Part shown: piece after piece, positions 24,100 through 32,338 of the stretch
Position numbering within the stretch: the stretch's first letter is position 1
Layout of the letters: the number at the start of each line of letters is the position of its first letter
Assembly (NCBI GenBank): GCA_022925895.1
Contig: JAKSYS010000585.1
Coordinates: 1 to 40,223 of the forward strand
Direction: 5' to 3'
Origin: Fragilaria crotonensis
Lineage: Eukaryota > Bacillariophyta > Fragilariophyceae > Fragilariales > Fragilariaceae
Length of the DNA: 40,223 nt
Notes under the pieces: model-generated
The model's database searches: none
What the model saw: the letters and a program-made list of their open reading frames with translations, nothing else
Told to the model about the DNA's origin: nothing
Made by a program: the position numbers and the translations under genes

Positions 24100-27000
24100 A
24101 TGGCTCGACGGGCACAGAGGGCGGAACAAAGAAGAATCGCCTCCAGTATGGAGGCTGGAGCATCAACAGTGAGGGAGGCCGGACGACAACCACACCCCGA
24201 TACGGGGCCTGGAAGGGACAACCCGCACAGCACAGCAGCCAGTAAGGCTGCTCCGGGAGTCCTCGCGACCAGTAAGGAACGCGACACAAACAAACCCGGA
24301 CGCGCAGAGCCGGGATCCATCGCGACCAGTAAGGAACGCGACCCAACAACCACCACAGGCCGGTATGGTCGGAGGTACACAACCACCACACCAGAAAAGA
24401 GCGCCACGGGCCAGTACAGCCATCAGCAGAAAACCCCGTCACGTACGGCGAGGCCTAACCGACTCTTGTCGCACTCAGGATCCAGTGAGGACCCAGCCGA
24501 ACCTTGGCGTTCAGCGCCTCCCACCCCCGCCGCGCCTAGAGTGGGACCAAGGCAGCACCGAGGAGCGAAGCCAGCCTCAGAGGAGGAGTTCCTCTCCGAC
24601 GCCTCAGCAGCCCGACGTTCGAGGCTGAGGTACGAAGCGACGCTACTGGCGCCAGCAAGCGGGGTCACGACGAAGACGAACGCGAGCCTACTTCGAACTG
24701 CGGAACCACCGTACGAGTCACCGAGCGCGCCGATCACACCGCCCCTGCTGGCCGATGATGACAGCAACACCGAGCGCCAATTGGATGGACATCCGGGAAC
24801 AAGCGCGGCGGAGCGCGTCAGGAGTGTCCTGAGTCTGGCGCAACGAACGGAACCAAGTCCCACCCCGGCCGATAGCAAATCGGGGGCTAGCAGGATGACA
24901 GCACGGACCGTCGGGATGACAGCCATCGCGAAGGGAGGCGAACGAAATGCCAAACGCCTCAGAGAAGCCGACGCGATCGACCGGGAGACACTAGGTGAGT
25001 CCCTGAGCGTCATCGTTCGTTCGTTCGGAGCCCACCAACACCTGCCGAACGACGCCTCCCTGTTCTTCCCGGAACCAGTAATCGGGCCGTGCGACGAGTT
25101 CAGACCTCCGACTTGGTTTCTCGAGGCGATCAAGCAAATCTGCGCGACGCCCTCGGAAGTACCCACGAAATCGCCGATTCGATTCGAGGTATCCGAGCCA
25201 GCGTCGGAACACAACGCAGAGGTGCTGAGGACCTTCGACTTCGACCTGGGACGTCTGATACAAGCGTACGCATCGTCCACACTTGGGTTCGGGTCGGAGT
25301 TTCGCAAAGTAAGCGAACTCCGCCCACTCATTGGAAGGCACCCACACTTCGACCGCCTCGCGAAACTCCTGACAGAAGGGATGCACTACGTATTCGACAG
25401 GGAACTCAACGCCAACGAAAAGAGCGACGAGGTGAAGGCCATGCTGGCCCGTGGCAATCACAAATCCGCGCAGACGGAACAGGACCGGGTAGGCGAGCTC
25501 CTCACAAAGGATGTTACCCACGGATTCACAATACCCATCCCGATCGCAACGGTCGGTCTCATTCCGGGCGCCATGGTCCAACCCCTGGGGCTAGTCCAAC
25601 AATGGACGGTCGACCAGGACGGAGAACGCAAAGCCAAGTTCCGACTGACTCAGGACCTGAGCTTCTCCTCGGACCGCAAGTCAAAACCGACGGCCATAAA
25701 CGCAAGGATCGACATGTCGGCTTACGTGGAGATGGTCTATGGGTGGTGCCTGCCGCGAATCATTCACTTCATTGTCGCCTTGCGAGCACAGAACCCATCA
25801 CTCCTGATACTCATCAGCAAGTATGATTACAGTGACGCGTACCGACGCATAGCCCACAGCTCGTCGGCGGCCGCCCAGACCATCGCGATCAACGGTCAAA
25901 CGGCTTTCCTATCCCTGAGACTAACCTTCGGCGGCTCCCCCAATCCGCCCACCTGGTGCCTATTCTCCGAGCTGGTCACCGACCTAGCTAACGAGATAAG
26001 CCAGTGCGACGAGTGGGATCCAACGGAATGTCGAAGCCCAGCACAACCCGTGACGCCTGAACCCCGGCGACTCTCGCCGAGCATTCCTATCGCACAAGCC
26101 AGACGCATGGCCGTGCACATCCCACCGACCAAGGCTGGAGGGCGAGTCGATGGGTTCATCGACGACTTAATCAACGTATTTCTCGACACCCCTTCGAATT
26201 GCCTCCGACAACCGAACGTTGTCCCGCTCGCGATGCACCTCACCAGCCGCCCCCACGCTGGGGACGAGGAAGAGCCGGTGCCCCGTCGCCCGATTCTATC
26301 GATACCAAAGCTCATCGCGGAGGGGCGGCCAGAGGAAATCCAGATCGTGCTGGGATGGCGAATTGACACGCGACGGCTGGAAATTTCGCTTCCAGACGAC
26401 AAGTACCTTGCGTGGTCGGCCGACATCAGAAATCTGAGGTCCACGGGGGCCTGCCTCGCCAAGGAGATGGAAACCTTGGTTGGTCGGCTGAACCACACGG
26501 CCTACATCATCCCCAACTCCCGACACTTCATGAGCCGAATACGGGGAAGGATCAGTACCGAAAGGGGGCGAGGAGCAAGGAAAAGGAAAGTGAGCGACGA
26601 GGCTCTGGAGGACTTACTACTGTGGGAGAGCTTCCTGGACCACGCAAACCGAGGAGTCTCGATGAACCTCCTGGTCACAAGGGAACCGAACAAGATCTGC
26701 TGGTCTGACGCCTGTCCTTACGGGCTCGGCGGATACAACCTTTCGGGTCGAGCTTGGAGGATGTGCATCCCACGGTCAAGCCCCATCTTTGGGAACCAAG
26801 GGATCAACAACCTGCTCGAATTCCTGGGCATGGCGATCAACATTTGGCTAACTTGCCTCGAATCCGAAGGAGAGGAGCACTGCATCCTGGCGATCGGCGA
26901 CAATACATCGGCCATCGGTTGGCTACACAACTCGTCACGCCTAGACACTGGGTGGGATGCTCAGAAAGCCCACCTCCAAGTTGCGAGGAAGATTGCGAAT

Positions 27001-27768
27001 CTGATGATTGACTTCAAGTGCTGCCTAGCCTCGCAACACCTTAAAGGCGAACTCAACGTCGTGGCAGACTTGCTGTCGTTTGCTGGAAATGACTCGAGGG
27101 GGAAGAGTCACCCAATCGCGGCAGACATGCCAGCTAACGATGAACTAACGCACCGATTCCTCGCCTCGTACCCTTCGCAGGTTCCGGAGAACTTCGCCAT
27201 CTCACAGCTACCGGACGAGATACTATCCTGGGCCACGCAAGTGCTGCAAGTGGCAGAGTCATATTTGACGGGCGTCAAGAGAGCAGCAACGAGTCTTACG
27301 ACCGAACCTGGCGCCGATGGAATGGGTACTGCCACCACGTCGGTTACGGAACTGACCCCCTCCTCACTCTGCTATCCGACAACGAGCGCGACCTCTTCCT
27401 CAGGGCATTCCTCGAGTTTTACCGGAATGCCGAATGGGACGCCAGGGGCAAACCTACGGGAGATCGTCGCGAACCAGTGGTCGCGAGTACTCTGCGCAAA
27501 ACCACAAGCGACCTGGCTGCGGCGTTTCGGAACAATATCGGGGTCAGCCCCCTGCACCTCAAAGGATCTCCGAACATGCGCCCGTTCGTCAGAGCCTGGC
27601 TCAGGGCCTGCGACAACACAGACCCTCCAAAGCGGAAGCAGAAAGCCGCGACACCCCAACTGCTGCGAGCAATGTTCGAACAGTCCGGAGCGGGGTCGGG
27701 AACCCAAAAGGATACACGCGACGCAATCATCGCCGAGATCGCAATATCGGCGTACTTCTTCGCAATGA
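24100..27768 (+). CDS. reverse transcriptase - RNase H polyprotein
   Basis: The 1222-residue protein copies element RNA into DNA. Residues 1 to about 290 are Pro/Ser/Arg-rich and disordered, including a 19-codon direct duplication (ATSKERD twice, DNA at 24263 and 24320). Reverse transcriptase motifs follow at about 450-720: KFRLTQDLSF, KYDYSDAYRRI (first catalytic Asp, about 575), LTFGGSPNPPTWC, and FIDDLINVF (about 685), a variant of the YxDD box. RNase H lies at about 865-995: SDACPYGLGGYN, NLLEFLGMAI, GDNTSAIGWL and NVVADLLS supply the Asp-Glu-Asp-Asp set. The last 60 or so residues lie in the region overlapping the recombinase frame and are probably not conserved. There is no methyltransferase between RNase H and the recombinase. 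Confidence 0.92.
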   Translation: MARRAQRAEQRRIASSMEAGASTVREAGRQPHPDTGPGRDNPHSTAASKAAPGVLATSKERDTNKPGRAEPGSIATSKERDPTTTTGRYGRRYTTTTPEKSATGQYSHQQKTPSRTARPNRLLSHSGSSEDPAEPWRSAPPTPAAPRVGPRQHRGAKPASEEEFLSDASAARRSRLRYEATLLAPASGVTTKTNASLLRTAEPPYESPSAPITPPLLADDDSNTERQLDGHPGTSAAERVRSVLSLAQRTEPSPTPADSKSGASRMTARTVGMTAIAKGGERNAKRLREADAIDRETLGESLSVIVRSFGAHQHLPNDASLFFPEPVIGPCDEFRPPTWFLEAIKQICATPSEVPTKSPIRFEVSEPASEHNAEVLRTFDFDLGRLIQAYASSTLGFGSEFRKVSELRPLIGRHPHFDRLAKLLTEGMHYVFDRELNANEKSDEVKAMLARGNHKSAQTEQDRVGELLTKDVTHGFTIPIPIATVGLIPGAMVQPLGLVQQWTVDQDGERKAKFRLTQDLSFSSDRKSKPTAINARIDMSAYVEMVYGWCLPRIIHFIVALRAQNPSLLILISKYDYSDAYRRIAHSSSAAAQTIAINGQTAFLSLRLTFGGSPNPPTWCLFSELVTDLANEISQCDEWDPTECRSPAQPVTPEPRRLSPSIPIAQARRMAVHIPPTKAGGRVDGFIDDLINVFLDTPSNCLRQPNVVPLAMHLTSRPHAGDEEEPVPRRPILSIPKLIAEGRPEEIQIVLGWRIDTRRLEISLPDDKYLAWSADIRNLRSTGACLAKEMETLVGRLNHTAYIIPNSRHFMSRIRGRISTERGRGARKRKVSDEALEDLLLWESFLDHANRGVSMNLLVTREPNKICWSDACPYGLGGYNLSGRAWRMCIPRSSPIFGNQGINNLLEFLGMAINIWLTCLESEGEEHCILAIGDNTSAIGWLHNSSRLDTGWDAQKAHLQVARKIANLMIDFKCCLASQHLKGELNVVADLLSFAGNDSRGKSHPIAADMPANDELTHRFLASYPSQVPENFAISQLPDEILSWATQVLQVAESYLTGVKRAATSLTTEPGADGMGTATTSVTELTPSSLCYPTTSATSSSGHSSSFTGMPNGTPGANLREIVANQWSRVLCAKPQATWLRRFGTISGSAPCTSKDLRTCARSSEPGSGPATTQTLQSGSRKPRHPNCCEQCSNSPERGREPKRIHATQSSPRSQYRRTSSQ

Positions 27769-28484
27769 GGTCATGCGAGATAACTGCCACAACCACACCG
27801 GGAAGGACGAAGATTATTTGCCTCAAAGGTGTTGTCTTCAGAGACTCGAAGCACCGGGAGATTCCCCACTCGTCAGAAGAAGAACTCCCGACGGCAAGGC
27901 GAGTAACGGTCACCTTCGAGAACCAAAAGAATGGACTCAAGATGGACAAACGAACACAAGAGAGGACCGGGGACAGCGTCATGTGCCCCGTGCGGCGCCT
28001 CGCCTCCCTCGTCCTACGAGTTCTACGCAGCGTCCCAAATGCGGGGCCGGAGACCCCCATTAGCACCATACCGAGAGCGGGAGGAGGGACCAGAGCCATA
28101 ACTAGCAGCGAGCTACGGTGGAGCCTCCGATCGGCGTGCACGAAGGGGGGAGGAGTGAGCGCCTTCGGATACAGTGCCAACGACATCGGGACGAGGTCAA
28201 TCAGGTCCGGAGCCGCCATGGGACTCTTCCTGATGAACCACCCGGTGTCAAAGATAATGATACTGGGAAGGTGGTCATCCGACGCCTTCCTTGATTACAT
28301 CCGTCCCCAGGTCCTTGAATGGACGAACCAACTGAGTAGGGACATGATACGGAATGACTCGTTCTTTGACGCCTCAGACCAGAGGAAATCCGAGTCGAGC
28401 GACCCACGCACAAGAACAAAGGCAGGCGCCCCCTTGGCAAGCGGATTGAGAAAACCGGAGAGAAGGATGCATCTCCACCACTGA
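27477..28484 (+). CDS. tyrosine recombinase of the retrotransposon
   Basis: This enzyme is expected to integrate a circular DNA copy by strand exchange through a tyrosine. Counted from 27477, the motifs are Arg98 in FAMRSCEI, TRSIRSGAAM with Arg243, and GRWSSDAFLDYIRPQ with the Trp position and nucleophile Tyr274. The usual HxxR reads RxxR here (Arg240 in place of His). The frame lacks an ATG before about 27574 yet is open back to 27144, encoding plausible N-terminal helical sequence (LLSDNERDLFLRAFLEFYRNAEWD). Translation therefore probably comes from the RT ORF by a -1 frame change, or from an unusual start. It overlaps the RT ORF by 292 bp from the listed start and ends 45 bp before repeat B1. 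Confidence 0.9.
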   Translation: MVASTLRKTTSDLAAAFRNNIGVSPLHLKGSPNMRPFVRAWLRACDNTDPPKRKQKAATPQLLRAMFEQSGAGSGTQKDTRDAIIAEIAISAYFFAMRSCEITATTTPGRTKIICLKGVVFRDSKHREIPHSSEEELPTARRVTVTFENQKNGLKMDKRTQERTGDSVMCPVRRLASLVLRVLRSVPNAGPETPISTIPRAGGGTRAITSSELRWSLRSACTKGGGVSAFGYSANDIGTRSIRSGAAMGLFLMNHPVSKIMILGRWSSDAFLDYIRPQVLEWTNQLSRDMIRNDSFFDASDQRKSESSDPRTRTKAGAPLASGLRKPERRMHLHH

Positions 28485-28528
28485 GGAAAGTTGAGTGATC
28501 AGGGTCAAGGGCAAGGGAAGTTCAATGG

Positions 28529-28751
28529 CTGGACCACCCAACATCCGGGGAGTTGGAGCTGATTTAACCGTCGAGGGTATACCTCGACCAAGCCAAACAG
28601 CTGCCTACCAACTTACAACCGACAACCCCCAATACTACCAAGGGTAGGACACGACAACCACGCCGACTCCATCGGCAGAAACTTTGGGCAACCCAAACGG
28701 AAACAAGAGAGAAAGCAGACTGGTTTCGAAGTGGCGCAGCGAACAACTTCG
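28529..28751 (+). repeat. retrotransposon repeat B1
   Basis: This 223-bp direct copy of B2 has an offset of 545 bp. It begins CTGGACCACCC and ends CAACTTCG, directly abutting A2 with no spacer. Confidence 0.93.
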
Positions 28752-29059
28752 TTACATGGTCTGGGTGGGAGCACAGTACTGTGCCTCCAGCGTTACTACA
28801 CTGGGACACGACAGTAGCGCGAAACGGATACAACGGTCCCCACGATCGGCACCTCGTAGTATGAACACGTTGGTACGGATCCGTATCCATACATCCGTAC
28901 CGTATACCACGACATCCACGATTCACCGTTGGATGCGAAACCCCAACGTGAATCTCGCCGATCCCATGCTGGAGTGGGAGATCTTGCACACATCGATCCA
29001 TCAAGGAGAACGGATTGCTCCTCACCAACTAAGTCAATAGCTACTAATACTTCTAATTT
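28752..29059 (+). repeat. retrotransposon repeat A2
   Basis: This 308-bp direct copy of A1 follows B1 immediately. A 14-bp C-rich spacer (29060-29073) separates it from B2. Confidence 0.93.
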
Positions 29060-29073
29060 CCCCAAGCCCACCC

Positions 29074-29296
29074 CTGGACCACCCAACATCCGGGGAGTTG
29101 GAGCTGATTTAACCGTCGAGGGTATACCTCGACCAAGCCAAACAGCTGCCTACCAACTTACAACCGACAACCCCCAATACTACCAAGGGTAGGACACGAC
29201 AACCACGCCGACTCCATCGGCAGAAACTTTGGGCAACCCAAACGGAAACAAGAGAGAAAGCAGACTGGTTTCGAAGTGGCGCAGCGAACAACTTCG
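29074..29296 (+). repeat. retrotransposon repeat B2 (right end)
   Basis: This is a direct copy of B1. The match ends at CAACTTCG (29296), after which the sequence differs, marking the right end of the element. Confidence 0.92.
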
Positions 29297-29641
29297 CCCA
29301 AACACTCGCATGAACTCACGTTCGGACGAACGAACAAGTCTTACGCTTGCTGTGATTTTATCAGTTAAGAATTCATAGATACTTGAACCAGACAGTAAAA
29401 CTGCAAATGACCTCAAACCAAAACTGCTCACGACTTCAATCACATAAAATCATGTTCTTCGGGTTCCAAAACATCATCGAACTACAGACCGAAGTAATAT
29501 TATAAAGCCTCTCAACATTTTGGTCATCGCACTTCGCTCCGCATTCGCCATAGATATTTGTACCAACAACATTCACCCTTCCCATTGCCATAAGATCGGT
29601 TTTTCCGCCTTGCACGAAACCTTTCCGAAATAATGGCCGCG
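29297..29641 (+). promoter_or_regulatory. upstream region of the intact membrane-protein gene
   Basis: Only about 345 bp separate the end of the retrotransposon from the start codon. A TATAAAG string at 29501, about 140 bp before the ATG, is the best core-promoter candidate. Further upstream elements, if any, have been displaced by the insertion. Confidence 0.4.
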
Positions 29642-30817
29642 ATGAAGCTTTTCAACTTTTTGGTTTTCGGACTCATCTACGGCGCATCAGCTCTATCTTC
29701 CGATTGGTATTTGGCCTCGACGGGAACTCCCACTGTGAATGTCGGCGGGACGAGTACCTCAGAGATCCAGTTGACCTACGAGATGGCGAACCATGACCCT
29801 GCTGTCCGGGTGTTTAAAGCCGACTGCACCACAGCAGCCACAGCTGTGACGGCCATGCTTCAAACTCCTGTTGCGATCCAAGGCTCAACGCATCTCACGC
29901 TCCCCGTTGCTCTTGATATCGATCAAACTCAAGTCTCCACCAGCAACATTTGGAGGACTGTCGACAGCACTACAGCGATGATCGAACTCTGTGTCCGTGT
30001 CGACTTGCTTGACGGCACGGGCACAAGCTACAATTTCAACGAGAAACAGCTGTATGTGACGGTTGATCTCACTCAAGGTTTCACAATTGCCGCGGTCGAC
30101 GTTAATCGCGATGCTGCCGGTGTGGACAACACCAACGCCAACACTGATTACGGCCTCACCGTCTGTCAGTGTAACCAAACTTCCATCTGTTCCAACAATC
30201 CGATTGCGCAAGGAGATGCCGCGTTCCTTTGCATCAAGACGACGGCTGGCAGCGGAGTCGAGGTCTCCTCCATCCAGCAACTCAATTATACTCAGGCGGG
30301 GGTGATTGAAATCCCAGCAATCGACAACGGAACTGGTAATGGATTGACTGATGTGGTTCACCAAGGAACCATTGCCCGCGTTCAATCGCAGCTTCCGAGT
30401 ATTTTGTTCGACCCTGCCAACGTCAATATTCCCCTTGTAGGGAATGGAGTTGTAGTGGTCAACTTTGGTACTGGCAGAGCCCGCAACCTCCGCTTTGCCT
30501 TCGGCCATTCGAATGGCCGAACTGGAGGCAGGGCCTCTCGTTTTATGCAGCAGCAGGGGAACGAAGCGCAGACTGGATTTTCGGTTAGCATGGCGTTAGT
30601 TCCAAGAACCAACGAATCACAAGAACCTCCAAATACGGATGCCAATACTGGTCCAAACACTGGTGTCATCATTGGTGGAACTCTCGCAGCTATTGCTGCT
30701 GTCGCTTTGATCATCGCTGCGTTGGTGCTTGTGCCGCAGGTTGCACCCTCGAGCCTCCTCGCGAGCGGCCTTGTACAAATGATTGCAGGTGCCAAAAAAC
30801 GTAGAGAAACCGCATGA
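29642..30817 (+). CDS. secreted type I membrane protein of unknown function
   Basis: The protein has a clear signal peptide (MKLFNFLVFGLIYGASA), an ectodomain of about 320 residues and one transmembrane helix (GVIIGGTLAAIAAVALIIAALVLV). A short basic tail ending AKKRRETA follows. The ectodomain contains Cys pairs (VCQCNQTSIC), several Asn-x-Ser/Thr sites and repeated Val/Thr-rich beta-like stretches (QLYVTVDLTQGFTIAAVDV, VPLVGNG-type loops). No known domain is recognised. An ATG three codons upstream (29633) is possible, but the paralogue at 11917 starts at the equivalent of 29642. The ORF is intact and full length, in contrast to that paralogue. It could be a cell-surface or vesicle protein; the function is unknown. 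Confidence 0.85.
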   Translation: MKLFNFLVFGLIYGASALSSDWYLASTGTPTVNVGGTSTSEIQLTYEMANHDPAVRVFKADCTTAATAVTAMLQTPVAIQGSTHLTLPVALDIDQTQVSTSNIWRTVDSTTAMIELCVRVDLLDGTGTSYNFNEKQLYVTVDLTQGFTIAAVDVNRDAAGVDNTNANTDYGLTVCQCNQTSICSNNPIAQGDAAFLCIKTTAGSGVEVSSIQQLNYTQAGVIEIPAIDNGTGNGLTDVVHQGTIARVQSQLPSILFDPANVNIPLVGNGVVVVNFGTGRARNLRFAFGHSNGRTGGRASRFMQQQGNEAQTGFSVSMALVPRTNESQEPPNTDANTGPNTGVIIGGTLAAIAAVALIIAALVLVPQVAPSSLLASGLVQMIAGAKKRRETA

Positions 30818-31138
30818 AGATTGTTTCTGCGATATCGCGCCCGCTAAATCCATTTCATATACCGGTATAAGAACATCATTTCATTTTTTCATCCAATTTA
30901 ACAGTCATTCAGAGCATTTGTCAGAAGGCGGCCGACATTGCTGTGACGAGCTGCCCACAGATATCCCGAGTAAGTCTCCCCCTTGCAAACGGCGTTGGGT
31001 CCAAGCGGATCGTACAAGTACTCGAGTACGACTTTCGAATGTGCTAAGTGGGTGACGACGAACTCTCGTCACGTAGTCGTAGTGTACGAACAACTGTAAT
31101 TGCTTTGAGACCGATCCAACAGGGGGTCATTAAGAGCA
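30818..31138. other. short intergenic region
   Basis: No gene is recognised. GTACAAGTACTCGAGTAC near 31013 is palindrome-rich. Confidence 0.4.
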
Positions 31139-31284
31139 TCCCCAATCCCCACCGCTGGAGCGAAATCTGAGATATGACCCGATAGGACCATTTGTGTCGA
31201 CAATTTTGTCCAAAATGCATGGCACCGCTTGGGCTCGATACCTCAGATTTCGCGCCCGAGCGGCTCGAAATCTGATTTGGGGCT
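31139..31284. mobile_element. small MITE-like foldback sequence
   Basis: GCGAAATCTGAG at 31160-31171 is the exact reverse complement of 31242-31253. The outer ends also pair loosely (CCCCAA at about 31139 with TTTGGGG at 31276-31282). It is about 145 bp and non-coding. Confidence 0.5.
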
Positions 31285-31318
31285 CGAGAATAGAGCCAAA
31301 TTGCTGAATTCTCGAGCC
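31281..31318. repeat. 11-bp hairpin at the composite element edge
   Basis: GGCTCGAGAAT at 31281-31291 is the reverse complement of 31308-31318, with a 16-base loop. It lies just outside the outer inverted repeat. Confidence 0.6.
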
Positions 31319-31325
31319 GGGTCCA

Positions 31326-31350
31326 GGAGGTTCCGGAATTTCGGCTCTTT
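31326..31350 (+). repeat. outer inverted repeat, left
   Basis: Twenty-four of 25 bases match the reverse complement of 37507-37531. Key bases are GGAGGTTCCGGAA and TTCGGCTCTTT. Confidence 0.85.
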
Positions 31351-31594
31351 TACCTTTAAGTGTATAGTGGCGACGTATACAGTACTAATTCTACAACTTC
31401 ATTCATCACGCCGGACAAATATTCCACGTTCCATCACCCCTTCAAATGTCCGGATCATTAGGTACATTAATTGCATGACGTGACAAATTTTGAGCTTTAA
31501 GTAAAGAACTTGAGCTTAGACTTTGCGACAATGGAATCGACGTCTTATGAAATCCTACTTAAGGATATAAGACATTTGAAGTGTCGGCAGCCAT

Positions 31595-31652
31595 TGTCTC
31601 AAGAGCCGCTGGCTCAAGAGCCATTGGCTCAAGAGCCGCTGGCTCAAGAGCC
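31595..31652 (+). repeat. 15-bp tandem array, GGCTCAAGAGCC core, left
   Basis: There are four units of GGCTCAAGAGCC plus three variable bases. The core is a near-palindrome (GGCTC-AA-GAGCC). In one frame it would read QEPLA repeats within a short ORF (31531-31776), for which there is no other support as a gene. Confidence 0.85.
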
Positions 31653-31667
31653 AACGGCTGAACAACA

Positions 31668-31694
31668 GGAGGTTCCGGAATATCGTCTTAACTG
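31668..31694 (+). repeat. inner inverted repeat, left
   Basis: This is the exact reverse complement of 36948-36974 over 27 bp. It begins GGAGGTTCCGGAATATCG and ends CTTAACTG. Confidence 0.92.
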
Positions 31695-32081
31695 CTTTTT
31701 TGCAGTTCCGTTCAGCAGTAACGGTGCGATTGTAAACCATCGGACCACGGACTTACGGAAATCAAAGGTCTTTTGACACGAAAACCCTATACTAGCTACC
31801 GTAGTAGAGACCTCAGGACAGTCAGCCACATAGGTGTTGATTCTGTGGACCGTGGAATGGACATATTCTGATTCGTACGAATTTCGGTCAACTGTTTTGA
31901 TTAGATGTCCGCCTGTTGATCCGACAGAATATATTTTATCGTTCTTCGTTTTCTTCATTAAAGTAACATTCCTACTTAGAACAAATCCTACTTACGGGGA
32001 AACTATCGAAATGATATAAATGAATCGTGAATATGCGTCAGCGATAGGAATCTTGACATTCAGTTTCTTTAAGTTTTTCAA

Positions 32082-32338
32082 AGATGATTAAGAAGAATTA
32101 AGAAGACCCAGAATTTATTAAGAAGAATTAAGAAGACCGGAAATTAATTAAGAAGATTTAAGAAGAATTAAGAAGACCCAAAATTAATTAAGAAGATTTA
32201 AGAAGAATTAAGAAGACCCAAAATTAATTAAGAAGATTTAAGAAGAATTAAGAAGACCCGAAATTTATTAAGAAGAATTCAGAAGAATTAAGAAGACCCT
32301 ATATATATTAAGAAGAATTAAGAAGACTGAAAATGTCA
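32082..32338 (+). repeat. TTAAGAAGA-rich 40-bp tandem array, left part
   Basis: Units of 30-40 bp are built from TTAAGAAGATTTAAGAAG and ATTAAGAAGACCC. The last unit ends AAGACTGAAAATGTC (32324-32338), the same sequence found at the start of the right array. Confidence 0.9.

Larger units (their letters stand above)
21603..29296 (+). mobile_element. DIRS-order tyrosine-recombinase retrotransposon with split direct repeats
   Basis: The element is about 7.7 kb and reads A1 - gag-like ORF - RT/RNase H ORF - tyrosine recombinase ORF - B1 - A2 - B2. A1 (21603-21910) and A2 (28752-29059) are 308-bp direct copies, while B1 (28529-28751) and B2 (29074-29296) are 223-bp direct copies. This split-direct-repeat design is known from the Ngaro, PAT and VIPER groups, whereas DIRS1 itself has inverted ends. 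No integrase, aspartic protease or methyltransferase domain is seen, so the layout is nearest Ngaro-type. The DNA is clearly more GC-rich than its surroundings. All three main ORFs are open, and the repeats look identical, which suggests a recent insertion. No target duplication is seen, as expected for recombinase insertion. Confidence 0.92.

Noticed and set aside
24423..25331. Long minus-strand ORF (302 codons) inside the RT ORF
   Set aside because: It is antisense to conserved RT protein sequence in GC-rich DNA, lacks motifs, and is explained by codon composition.
27419..28219. Minus-strand ORF of 266 codons over the recombinase
   Set aside because: It is antisense to the recombinase catalytic boxes and has no recognisable domain.
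28684..29040. ORFs of 94 and 118 codons within repeats A1 and A2
   Set aside because: They occupy the non-coding terminal repeats, duplicate exactly because the repeats do, and carry no known motif.
21603..29296. LTR retrotransposon (gypsy or copia) interpretation
   Set aside because: No integrase or protease domains, the repeats are split rather than terminal, and a tyrosine recombinase is present instead.
31595..31652. Spaced short repeats considered as a CRISPR array
   Set aside because: Units are only 15 bp with 3-bp variable parts, in a eukaryotic transposon context and without cas genes.
31531..31776. Short ORF encoding QEPLA repeats as a gene
   Set aside because: The repeat is explained by a DNA-level array that also occurs in the other arm without an ORF; no other coding support.
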